Shown here piece after piece: positions 1 through 9,766 of a stretch of DNA of 64,000 nt. This stretch comes from Dentipellis sp. KUC8613 (Eukaryota > Basidiomycota > Agaricomycetes > Russulales > Hericiaceae). Positions within the stretch are counted from its first letter, which is position 1; each line of letters starts with the position of its first letter. The position numbers were made by a program, and so were the translations under genes. The stretch covers positions 200,860 through 264,859 of the forward strand of contig NSJX01000013.1 of assembly GCA_002286715.1 (NCBI GenBank), in the 5' to 3' direction. Under the pieces are notes generated by a model. That model saw only the letters and a list, made by a program, of their open reading frames with translations, did no database searches and was not told the DNA's origin.

Positions 1-436
1 ACTGCCCTGAACTTCACGAGCCTTACGAGGAACGGGCCTCTGCCAACGGATCATATCCCAGCGGACCAGGTACGTCACCCGTCGGCATGCGGTATTCCAC
101 TGGCGCTGACCGGCTAGGAATAAGACATGGTTCTCGAGCCGCGTGGCCCCATTTTCATCCAACCTCGTTGGGCAAGTGCTCTCCTGCCCGGCCTCATCGC
201 AGCCTACGCATATCCGCTTCCTGCTGAACGACGGTGTCCTGCCGCTGACGGGCATACAAGGCTGCGCCGCAAACAAGGATGGTCTGTGCGAGCTGCCCTC
301 GTTCATCGCGGGCATGCAGGCACGCATCGCCGAGGTCGACTTCCAATTCGACTGCTTTGCCAATTTCACCATTCCCATTCCGGACAATATCGTGGATGGA
401 AGGTTCCCACCTGCGCTGAGGAACATGACGGGGTGA
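1..436 (+). CDS. Histidine acid phosphatase (phytase-like), 3' end only
   Basis: This is the C-terminal part of a gene that begins outside the window. Two exons are visible, 1..69 and 125..436, joined by a 55 nt GTACGT...AAG intron. The encoded 126 residues align residue for residue with the end of the complete phosphatase at 61085..63186: shared blocks include GPLPTDHI, VGQVLSCPAS, DFQFDCFANFT/DYQFDCFANYT and DNIVDGRFPPALRN. By eye identity is about 70-75%. The RHG and HD catalytic motifs of the histidine acid phosphatase family lie upstream and are not in this fragment, so activity cannot be judged. The cysteines of the tail match the paralogue, as expected for a secreted disulphide-bonded enzyme. 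It is tail-to-tail with the CBM1 gene, 150 bp apart. Confidence 0.85.
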
Positions 437-586
437 TTGCAATTCGAAGTCTCCATTCTTCAGCTGGAATGTTGGCATCATTTATTCGGACGGTGAAACA
501 AAGTCTGCGAAGTATGTCCTTCAAAATGTACACGAATAACCAATGCTGCTCCATTTCCTTTTCAATCCCGGTCCAACCCGAGACTG

Positions 587-1484
587 TCAACACAGACATG
601 GCAGATGCAACGAGATCAGCGAGCAGCTGCTCCCGGACGGCGTATCGTTCCCCTCCTGCAGATACACATCGTACACCGTCGTGTCGCTCGTCGCACATGC
701 GAGGAAGTTGAGCTGCCGCGGCGCGGTGGTGATGATTGTGTCGCCCTCGAGGCCCCAGTCCGTCGTCGTCGCGGTCGCGTCGAGCGTGAGCGGCTTGTAC
801 GAGTTCGGCGCGGCCTCGTCGACGTTCAGGAAGCGCGTGCCGTTCGACGTGCTCAGCGAGATCGTGCCACTGATCGTGAAGTAGCCCGAGGTGTCTTCGG
901 GGCCGAGCACGGGAGCGCCGTCTTCATTATGTTACGGGTTACGGTCAAGGTTACTTTCAGTAAGTGCGAGCCGAGTACAACGCGGACGTGACGTACCCAG
1001 ATCTTGCAGGTAGAAATGGAAGGCGGGATCCTGGTCACAGCGGATCTGCGACCCGGTGGGCGCCGGCCCAGTCGATGTGCTGCTGGGCGCTGTGGAACTC
1101 GGCGGCAGGTTGCTTGTGGACGAGGGCGGTTGCGTGGGCTCGGAGGGGGTGGTGGTCGCCGTTCCGGGTATGCACTGCGAGTAGTCTGCAACACCAGCAT
1201 GATCGTCAGATCTGTTCGTACGAATTTGTTTTTCTATTAGTGGGCAGCTTACACGGGTTGCTCACTGTGCAGGTGGACCCCGTCGCACATGTAGTGGGTC
1301 CTGTCCTACCGAGCAAGATTGTTGGTAAGTCAATGAATTTCCCTCTTGGAATTACAGCAAGACTGATGCGAATGTAGACTCGGACTCACCAGCCCTGACC
1401 ACCGCACTGCCCCCACACGGGCGCTTGCGCACTGACGGCGCCTACGAAAAACGTCAACAGCCCAACAAAGACGACAGACTTCAT
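587..1484 (-). CDS. Secreted CBM1 (fungal cellulose-binding) protein
   Basis: Four exons (1390..1484, 1253..1305, 997..1185, 587..921) give 223 residues with exact frame. The N-terminus is a signal peptide of about 20 residues (MKSVVFVGLLTFFVGAVSA). A family 1 carbohydrate-binding module follows directly at about residues 21-56, with the diagnostic WGQCGGQGWTGPTTC, STCTVSNPYYSQC pattern and its four cysteines and aromatic cellulose-contact residues. A Thr/Ser/Pro-rich linker (about 57-90) leads to a C-terminal domain of about 130 residues with paired cysteines that I do not recognise as a known hydrolase. CBM1 modules bind crystalline cellulose, so the protein presumably acts outside the cell on plant cell wall. 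No catalytic motif is visible; it could be a non-catalytic accessory protein. Confidence 0.88.
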
Positions 1485-3003
1485 CCTGAGGGGAGCACGC
1501 GGGTGCGCGGAGGCATGCCGTCATGAAGTCTTATACGCCGCATCCGGGAGCATGCTGGCGATATCTCGCGGAATTTGCGCTGGCGGCGCACAGAGGGAGG
1601 ATCCTCGGCCGCGCATGACCGTGTCTCTCGGAAAAGCCTAGTAGGTTTCTCGAAATGAGTAGGCGGGCTGAGAGACGGCATTTTGTCGTTGGGTGTCAGT
1701 CGGAGACTAGGATGGTGTGTCGGGCACCTGACTCGGGCAAAAGGACGCCTAACCTACCTCTCACCCGAGAAATGGTCTTCTACATCCCGAATTCCAAGTA
1801 TGTCCTCTAGCCGGGTTGCACTCACCGTGGCACGCTCATTTTTACGAATGCCGCGCACCATGCTGTCAGTCCCAGTTCAGCCTGATAGGAAAAGAACATG
1901 GCAGCGCCTACAAATACAACCTGTCAGATGCTACTGCCCAAGCTTCGAGACCGACATGTACATACGTACACATCACACATGTCTTCCCGTCGGCGTCACC
2001 GCCCACCCAGCCTGCCCGCCTGCGAATCCGCGTCGAAGAGGCGCATTGGACCGTGCGAGCTGACGCAGTAGCCCATGCGCACGACGACCAGATGCAGACC
2101 GCGTCCCCATGGCAACAGGCCAGGGCACCTGCGCGCCGCATGCGTGAGGTCATTAATTTAATAAAGAGGCGGCCTAATGGGGTATGTCGGCCGTACCGCC
2201 GGCAGGGGTCTTGCAAAGTCTCCGGTCGTGGAGGAGGAAGAGTAGGGAAGAGTCTGCAGGCTGCAGGCTGCAATTGCGGGGCAAAGTGGTTTTACACGAG
2301 CCGGCGAGATAGGCACATAATTGCTATTAGTACGGCATTGCAGTCTACAGTCTGCCGTCAGAGTCAGCTGCGACGTACGAGATAATAGGTAGGCGCGCGC
2401 CAGTCACGTCAGTGAGGGAGTAGAAAGGCTTTAGAATCAGATTGCTAGAGACGGGGAGGATATTACATGGGGGAGATGAGTTTGAGATTAGGGTTGTATA
2501 TATCAGCGCCGGAGCCAAGGTGCGTGGCCTGAGAAGACAGAGAGATGGGAAACGGGAAAGTAAATGAAAATGAAAACGAGGGCGTGCGCAGTTTATGTAT
2601 CGGGCAGACGGACAAATGGACAGTAACAGGCAGGGTGATATTGAAACAGAACGTAGACGAAGCAGCGAACGATCCATATGATATAAAAACAACAGTTCTT
2701 GAAGTGGGAGAGCGGTCGTATGCAAGCAGACGCGGGGAATCGAAATGGGGATGCGGTACGCAAGCAGTGTGGTAGGTATGAAGAACAATAGCAACAGTCC
2801 ATGAATATGTGTCCAGAGCACAGATTAGACCAGAACCAGATATGCTCTGGCCACGTCGTTTTTAAAAGGGAGGACTAATTTATGGTATGTCAGTCGGCCG
2901 AACCAGGGCAGGGCATTTCCACATCTACAAGGGACAGAAAACATAATGAGATGAATGATTTAGATGCCTGTCAAAAGCCAGGGACGCGCTGTGTGGGCGC
3001 GGG
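1485..3003. other. Intergenic, no supported gene
   Basis: About 1.5 kb upstream of the CBM1 gene and downstream of the DUF6593 gene. Open frames here are short or of biased composition and lack a conserved motif or convincing exon chain. The part next to 3004 is probably 3' UTR of the minus-strand DUF6593 gene; the part next to 1484 should hold the CBM1 promoter. Confidence 0.6.
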
Positions 3004-4916
3004 TCATGATGGCGGGTGGGCTCCGAGAGCCTGCAGCGGAGATCGCGCAGCGTCGGCAGCGGTGTATGCCGGCGGGGGGCACTCATACCCGGGATCTGAT
3101 GCGGGCTCTACAGCGGGTTCGAGGCCCGTCGAGATGCTGAGCCCATTCATACTCGACGCGAATGATTCGTCGGGATTCCGTACGTACGATGAAACCGCGT
3201 CGAGGGGTATGGGTACGTTGCTGTCGTGGGCGCTAGCGAGGTAGTTCGGCGGCGGTTTGTGCGACAATCGTGAGCGGGGCGGGAGGCCTTCGCGCCCAGG
3301 CGAGGTGTCTGATCTCGGCGTCGAGGGTTTGAATGAATCGAGAGGTATCGGCGGTAATGAGCGGGGAGAAAGGTGGGATGACGATGATGCCGCCTGCGAC
3401 ATGACTGTGGGCGACCGGATGGATGCAGAATATGGATACGGAGACGCTGTTGACGTGTGCGCAGACGACGCCTGTCCAGCAAGATCATACAGAATAGGAG
3501 ACGGTGTGGAAGCCCATGGATGGTCCAGTCGGATAGGGGGTGGTACGGGAGGTATGGGAAGTTCTCGTGACGGCGCGAGGGAGGGCACGGAAGAGAAGCG
3601 AGTCCGTGAAGGAGATGGGAATGAAAAAGGATTGTTAGCGCCCGGAGATGCAGGTGTAGAGATAGGATCCGTTGATTCGGAAGACTGGCTTGCGGCAGAT
3701 GTATGCGCTGGACTGCTGGGGCTTCCCGGGCGTAGACCGTCCGGCGAGTCTGAACGCACTGATGGCACTGCTTGTCGCCACATCTCCACTGCAGGCATAG
3801 CCGGCACAGGCGGAGGGACCGATGGATGGAGAGCGCGAGACGATAACGAAACGCTAGATCCATGTGACGCGCGAGAAATGTGCGATGGGCCAGCACCGTT
3901 GATCACTGACTCGTCGGGCTCGTCTATAGGTCCAACTCGGGTGACGTTCGTCCATTCATTGGCGTCGGTGACAAGAAGGAGAGACGTCACGAGCAAAAAA
4001 TCAAGAAGGCTGATAGGAACGCCGCCGTGTAATTTCTGCTTTCGTGAATCATCCTGCGGCGACAAGGCGTTGTAGATTTTGAGTTGCGGGAACCCGTTGT
4101 CAGAGGTAGGCTCAAGAATGGCGACAGGGCCTTTGACGGACGAAGTATTGCACTGCAAAACGTTGAGTAACACGGAGAAATGAACAGAGTTTAAACCTTA
4201 CGTGGAATGAGGTGCCGACGCGTTTCCATCTCATACTCGATGCATGATGAGGAATGTAGAACTTCCGGGACCTACGCATTCAAGAAGATAGAGTATGAGC
4301 ATCGTCAATAGATATGACGCGAACAGGAAACGCACATTGTCAGAGTGCCATACGAGTAAGTGAGGAACTCGTCTGCGTGTTTCCAAGAGCCTGATCCAAG
4401 CGAGACGTGCGGTCCTTCCACTTCCTTGCTTCTTCGCGACGAGGATCGAGCATTGGGTGTCCAACGCACGCGTGCTACAGTGATAAAGCCCTTGGCATCT
4501 GAGCGACGAATCTTGGTGATGTTGTCTACTGTTTCTATGACATAGAGTGGGTTGTCCGAGAGGTCATCGTGAACGACGGAATCAATGAAAGACGGGGACG
4601 AGAGTTTGAGGGTAATAAGTGAAGAAAGGTCCGGACGATTGTTGAGATCAGAGTTGAGGCGAAAGAGAGGAGAGAAGGAAGTGGATGGGGTCGGTGGAGC
4701 GGTGCGGGGTCTGCTGGGACGAGTATCGGACAGGTCTGGCGTGAAGGAGGTGCCTGCGGTGTGATTATCCTTGTCCTTTTCCTTGTCCCACTTGGGGATG
4801 GAGAGCTTGACCATGGACGGAGAGGACGAGAGAGGGGAGGAGGAGGAAGGGATGCTGGGAGAGAGCACTGAAAGCCGACCGCCGACCGCGTTCGCCTCTG
4901 CCCTCGCGCCGCTCAC
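3004..4916 (-). CDS. DUF6593 domain protein with long disordered tail
   Basis: Three exons (4354..4916, 4202..4271, 3004..4152) join in frame to 593 residues. After a Ser/Pro-rich N-terminus, residues of about 85-275 resemble the basidiomycete DUF6593 fold: a strand-rich stretch with NPLYVIET, ITKIRR, VARVRW, a RKFYIPHHASSMRWKRVG block across the exon 1-2-3 junctions, then GPVAILEP. A hydrophobic segment LLDFLLVTSLLLVTD closes the domain. Everything after it is a Pro/Ser-rich, probably disordered tail with several proline motifs (PPIPL, PPPAYTA). Function of DUF6593 proteins is unknown. The start at 4916 is the first ATG in frame; an internal start at MVKLSIPKWDKE would also keep the whole domain. 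Confidence 0.8.
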
Positions 4917-6709
4917 CTAAGCCGTCCCTCGGCCCGCCCATACTGCCTTTCCTAGCGACTCTCGGCGTCTGTCTCCCTTAGGCGCCGGCCCGCACTCGGA
5001 GGCCTCATCTCTGCTGGCCGTCCTGTCGGTTTCCAGATGCTGCTAGATGCCGATGCCCCTACACACGGAACTATCGGGTCATCTCCTTGTCGTCCCCTGC
5101 TCGTCGTCCCCGCCACGAAACTCCCCTCGTTTCCTCAAGAACTACACCAGAACATCCAGCGCGCGCAGCACGACAAATAGTGGCGCCTTGCTCGGTACGC
5201 TGGACACACAACGTGTCATATTTCGTAACGACGCCGCCCACACGCCGCCGTGCGCCCGGGCCTCGCTGACTCCCCTCGCATGCTGCACACTGTCCGCTCA
5301 TCACACGCTTAGCGCGCAATTCTGCCCGTCTCGACGTTCTGACCACCGCACAGGGCGCCGCCCCTCGCGATAGCTCACCATCACGGTGCATCTTTCTCCG
5401 ATAAAGATATCCGCACGTCCAATCCGGGCCCGCCGTCCTGCGCAAACGTCCCCGCCGCATGTGATTCACCCGATATGCCCAGATCAAAAGTCCCTGCGCT
5501 GTCAGCACGCATTTCTCGTAGTGTGGGTCTGAGGGCGCGCGACCATTGTTCTCCACATCGATATCCTTGCTGACTGTCCGGCCAACGCGTTTACACACCG
5601 CGAACATCCCTGAAACCGAATATTGGACAACTGCGCACCCTGCATAGAGTGGGGCACGCCATACGACACACCCGACTCGGACGCTTCTTTCTCCGAAGCC
5701 CTAGCCGGCGCTACAGGAACAGTCCGATGATTCAGTATGCGATCTACCCCTCTTCAGATGTTAGCATGACACGTTCCACGGAACGTGTAAGTCGAGAACA
5801 AGTCAGAGACGACGTTTTTAGGCGGGAAAAGAGTGTAAAAGTCGGGCTAAGATGTACTACTTACCTTATACTAGGATTGACGTGTCCTCACGCCAGTGCT
5901 TCCCCGGGCGCATCAACATGTCAAACACGACGCCTTTTCCAGAGGCGATTGGCCACAGCATCTGGGTGCGTACACCGACATGCAGCAGCGCGACGGCGAA
6001 TTTTGGTAATGTCGCAGTTTCGGATGTTCCATTCGGAAATGAAAGCGATATAGATCGCGATGCCGCGGGCGTGCCTCGCAGTACTTTGGCCACTGGCGCC
6101 GGAGCGACGCGACGCGGCATCTCGCAGTTAAAGCCTAAATCGGGAGCGTTATTGCAGCACTCCCGGACGTAGAAATGAAACCCCCATGGCCCATGCCAAT
6201 CCGCCAAGCGACGACATCGGTGACCGCGCAGTCGCAATGCATGTTCGGCGACACGCCTCGCACTGCCCCGGTGACGAGTGACTGGGCGGGCAGTGGGCAT
6301 CCCGGGAGAGTTGCGACCGGGGCGATCACCTGCTGTACGGAGAAGATCGACACGCCCCTTCATTCCGAATCGCTTAGGATCCAGGATGCGCTCGCTATGG
6401 GAACGAGAGCGCTCCCGGCGACTTGAGCTCGACGCGCGTCTCGGTCGCCACGTCCTCCGTCGCGAGGCGACCGTGTTGGCCCGGGCGCCAGCGCGTCGTG
6501 CTGACACGCTCACGTGGGCCGCAGGCGGGAGTCACGCGTGCGCCGGATGCCGTGCGTGGGAACATCGCGCCTCGCCGAAGCTCAGCCCATTTCGAACCGC
6601 AACTCCGCCGCGGCGTCGCGTCCGAGTCTTTGTCCCGAACCACCGTGACACCCACGAACGAACAAACCACTCTACCACTTCACACCACCACTTGACCGCG
6701 CCGAATAAA
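4917..6709. other. Intergenic, divergent promoter region
   Basis: About 1.8 kb between the divergently transcribed DUF6593 gene and CHZ1. It should carry both promoters, yet is longer than needed for that. A minus-strand open stretch at 5866..6513 contains a cysteine-bearing segment but I could not build a supported gene from it (see rejected items). Confidence 0.5.
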
Positions 6710-7291
6710 ATGTCCAACGACGCCACCACCCCTTCCAACGCCCAGTAAGTCTGTTATATATATGCGCGTAAATACGAATGCCATGGTATTGACAACGACG
6801 CGTACAGGACCGCGGCCACCGACGCGTCTGCCAACGGCAGCGCGGACAAAGGCAAGGGCAAGGTCGTCGCTGAGCCCGTTGTCGCCGACGAGTCCATGGA
6901 CGAAGATGACGAAGACGACGAGGAGGAAGAAGAGGAGGACGAAGATGAAGACATGGAGGAGGTACGTCTGCCACCCCCCTCACCACACGCGCGACGCGTC
7001 TTTTTTTACGTGTCGCCCACGCGTCGTTTCTTTCCCATCACCTCTTCCGCGCATATATGCGCGCATCTGGACATGTGCTAACTTTCTGTCTTTCTTCTCT
7101 GCACGCAGGAGGAGGATCTCCAGGAGATCGACCCCTCCGTGATCCTGGCACCGGGCCGCCGCACGCGCGGCGTCAAGGTCGACTACACCTCCAAGGAGGC
7201 GCTGGCCAAGGCCGGGCTCAACGCGGACGACGCGGACGACGACGCCGAAGAGTCATTCGTGGCGCGCGACGACGAAATGCACGACGACTGA
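6710..7291 (+). CDS. CHZ1: Histone H2A.Z-specific chaperone Chz1
   Basis: Three exons (6710..6744, 6808..6961, 7109..7291) give 123 residues with exact frame. The family signature is plain: a long acidic run (residues about 47-67, DEDDEDDEEEEEEDEDED) followed by the CHZ motif EIDPSVILAPGRRTRGVKVD, which in yeast Chz1 wraps the H2A.Z-H2B dimer. A Thr/Ser-rich N-terminus with a KGKGK patch precedes it and an acidic tail ends the protein. Chz1 carries H2A.Z-H2B for the SWR1 exchange complex in the nucleus. The length is close to that of other basidiomycete Chz1 proteins. The start ATG sits in a context of AAAATG 40 nt after a CAC-rich leader. Tail-to-tail with HAC1. Confidence 0.9.
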
Positions 7292-8055
7292 GCGTCGCTC
7301 GTCGCCCGTCCGCCTTCCGGGACCTGCAAATGGCTCTTGGTGTCCAGCCGTGATCTTGCAAGTTGCTGCTGTGGAATATTCTTGGTGACCGCTTTGGTGT
7401 GATAGGACATGTGTGTTTTGACAGTCGAATGCTGTAACCTGTTATATCTGTTTATTGACACTGTGCCCCGTACTCCTGCACTCACACCAACGCATCGTGT
7501 AATTGATACTTCTTGAGCTTGCTGTCCTTTCCTTCACGCCGTGATTTTCGTCCACCAACATCCAATCAATTCGCAAACCCGTCTGAGCAACCACTGAACA
7601 AACTAGCGACTGTATGCCTACTCGAAACCACCGCGCAAAACCGCGCCATCGCAGTATCCACATGCTGAAACCACCCCGCGCTCACCGTGGTGCACAGACA
7701 TTTCGTCAACCCGAAGGGAGAAACGAATGTACAACACAGGAGACAGCAAGAGGCAATCCCAGACAAGAGACACAACGAAACACGACCATACGTGAAGAGA
7801 TCCAGCGGTGTAAGTACGAAAGTATAGTAGCAGTAGCAGAAAGGCGTGTGAACCGAATGAGGAGGTGGCGAATTAAAAAAAAAATGGCGAGAGATGAGAG
7901 GGAAACTGAGACTATAGAACCAAGACGATAAGCAGAGAGATGATAAATAGCGAGACAGAGACGATAGATGATCCCAAACCAATGCAAGACAACTGTTGAC
8001 AGATATGTGCCCCCGAGTCCGATGCGCCCACAAACCCACACCGACGGCTCCCGAA
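7292..8055. other. Intergenic between convergent CHZ1 and HAC1
   Basis: About 760 bp between two convergent genes; expected to hold both 3' UTRs. Minus-strand open frames here are hydrophobic and low-complexity and are most simply read as HAC1 3' UTR. No other feature seen. Confidence 0.5.
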
Positions 8056-9236
8056 TCAGAAAACCTGCGCACCCAGCGGCGCGCTGGTCCCCAACTCCCA
8101 CGCGCCCAGGTCCAAGTCCAGCCCCGACGGGATGTCGAGGCCGTTCAAGAGACCCATCGACGCCCCATCGCCCGCGGTCGGCAACATATCCAGAAGTCTC
8201 TGCATTTCCGCCTCAGCCTCGCGATCCCGCCCAAAGTCCGTCGCGGTCTCCCGGGCACTCACGCCCATGCTTACCGCCGCGGAGTGCGGGGGTGCTGCGG
8301 CGGCAGCAGGAAGTGGTACCTGCGCGGCGGACACCGTCGGAGAGGGTGCGAGAATCTCGCGGAAGAGGTCTTCCATCGCCGCTTCGTCGATGTCGTCGAC
8401 CGACGGCGCAGAAGCGGTGCCCAGCTCGCCGAATGAAGAATTGGTGAGGCCCATGGCGACGTCGGAGAGGTCGAGGGAGTTGAGTTGAGTTGCGTCGAGG
8501 CCACCCGCTGCTGGGGCACCGATGCCGGAAGGGCATTGGTGGTCGCCACCCGTGCTAGGTGGCGAGTGGACTCGGGCTCATCAAACATACTCGGACTCGA
8601 GCTCGAAAGAGACGACTGGGATGGGGCAGGCGAGAGGGGGAAGACTGGCGACGGTGGGACGAAGACGGGGAAAGTGGTAGGATGGGAGGACGAGGGTGAC
8701 GAAGGCTCAGGACGGGGTGTGGGGGTCTGAGTCGGTGCCTGTGGTGTGAGGCCGGGGATCCCAGCCGGTAGACCGTGTGTTTGCAGGGCTTTGATAATGG
8801 CATCCCACCCGCTTTCGAGCGTGCGGATTCTCTCACGCAGCTCCCTGTTTTCCTGCTCGCGGGCCTGCTCAGCAGCCTTCTGCTCCTCCGTCTCGCGGAG
8901 GGCAGTAAGGCCCATGCTGGCACGAAGTGTGCGGTTCTCGGACTCCAGCTCCGCGATACGCTGCTCGAGGTGGGCGAACTGCGCTTTGCGCTTGTCGCGG
9001 CTGTTCTGCGCAGCGATACGGTTGCGGTGGGCGCGGGCTTCTTTGCGCTCCTCTGGTGTCATGTCGGTGCGGGAACGCTTGCGTGGAGGGCCGTCTGCGG
9101 AGGTCGAGGGTGGTGGGCGAGCCTTGGCCGAAGTGGACGTGGAAGGGAGAGATGAGGTGGACGACTCGGGCGAGTTCGCTGCAGAAGGGAGAGAGAGAGT
9201 AGTCGGATCGACAAACGAAGAGCTTGAGCGGGTCAT
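8056..9236 (-). CDS. HAC1: HAC1/XBP1-type bZIP factor of the unfolded protein response
   Basis: Start at 9236 (MTRSSSS). Residues about 50-125 hold a basic-leucine zipper: the basic region RAHRNRIAAQNSRDKRKAQF, then heptad leucines (LEQRIAELESENRTLRASM). The NRxAAQxxRDxxKA core is the XBP1/Hac1 type. A Pro/Ser-rich segment follows. The bZIP frame stays open to 8271, but a second frame (8056..8510) carries an acidic, hydrophobic C-terminus (GELGTASAPSVDDIDEAAME, MQRLLDMLP, LDLDLGAWELG) typical of an activation domain. The frames differ by 2 mod 3. Removing 8511..8554 (44 nt) joins them to 378 residues. This matches regulation by Ire1-mediated cytoplasmic splicing on ER stress. A conventional 80 nt intron (8511..8590, GTATGT...CAG) would also restore frame. 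Without splicing, a different, basic C-terminus is made. Confidence 0.82.
8511..8554 (-). other. Candidate unconventional (Ire1) intron in HAC1 mRNA
   Basis: Read on the minus strand, the 44 nt segment is bounded by G^C at both ends (UAG^CACG and CAG^CAGC), not by GU-AG consensus. Its length is 2 mod 3, exactly what is needed to join the bZIP frame to the C-terminal frame. Both ends lie in 7 nt loops of potential hairpins, as known for HAC1/XBP1 introns. The 3' loop CAGCAGC fits the CNG/CNGN rule fully; the 5' loop UAGCACG departs from it at loop positions 1 and 6. The exact boundaries are inferred. Confidence 0.6.
8543..8565 (-). promoter_or_regulatory. RNA hairpin at the HAC1 5' Ire1 site
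   Basis: On the minus strand the arms UCGCCACC and GGUGGCGA are perfectly complementary (8 bp) and enclose a 7 nt loop UAGCACG. A 7 nt loop on a GC-rich stem is the hallmark of Ire1 substrates. The proposed cleavage follows the third loop base (G). The partner hairpin around 8500..8520 has loop CAGCAGC on a weaker stem (three C-G pairs plus wobbles). Confidence 0.62.
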
Positions 9237-9766
9237 GACTGTGATTGAGGTAGGATCGGACGACGTGGAGGAGGAGAATAAAGAGAGAGGAGGATGACTG
9301 CGGGCTGCGCAGGACGTACGTGGTTGTTCGTGAAGAAGAGGATGCCACGTCAATTGCCACGTATCCTCCCCTCGCCACAAACACGCGCAAATATCACTGG
9401 ATCCGGTCGCGTGGCCACCGACACCGCCCTCTTCTTCCGGGGCTCCGACCCGCACCCGCTCAGCACCGGAAAAATATGTCATTAGCAGCCAAAAAATACA
9501 GAGGAGGGGCAGCTCTATCCTGCCTGCGTCGCTATACAAGAGTCAGATGGGGTAGAGACATGTACCGTGAAAATCGTATCCTTCCGTGGATGGTATGTCA
9601 CTGCAACTGAATGGAATGTATACATATCAGATGGGTATAGCAGGGCGAATTGGAAACAGGAAACACGTCGAAGCCATAAGACATAGAAAGTCAACAGACG
9701 GGAGAACACGTAATATACACCTCACCAAGTCATTATGTCGGACACCGTTCAGACGCAAACGCATCC
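9237..9766. other. HAC1 upstream region / 3' end of neighbour
   Basis: About 530 bp between the HAC1 start and the stop codon of the upstream minus-strand gene. It should contain the HAC1 promoter and 5' leader. The HAC1 frame is open upstream to 9539, but the stretch is Cys/Trp-rich and unlike the protein, so I treat it as leader. Confidence 0.5.

Noticed and set aside
2345..2821. 158-codon minus-strand open frame
   Set aside because: Leu/Ser-rich with no motif; lies just beyond the stop of the DUF6593 gene and is most simply 3' UTR.
5866..6513. Minus-strand frame with a Cys-bearing segment (CCNNAPDLGFNCEMP)
   Set aside because: The long frame is Arg-rich as expected from GC-rich antisense; no start, splice chain or conserved motif supports a gene, although a decayed gene cannot be ruled out.
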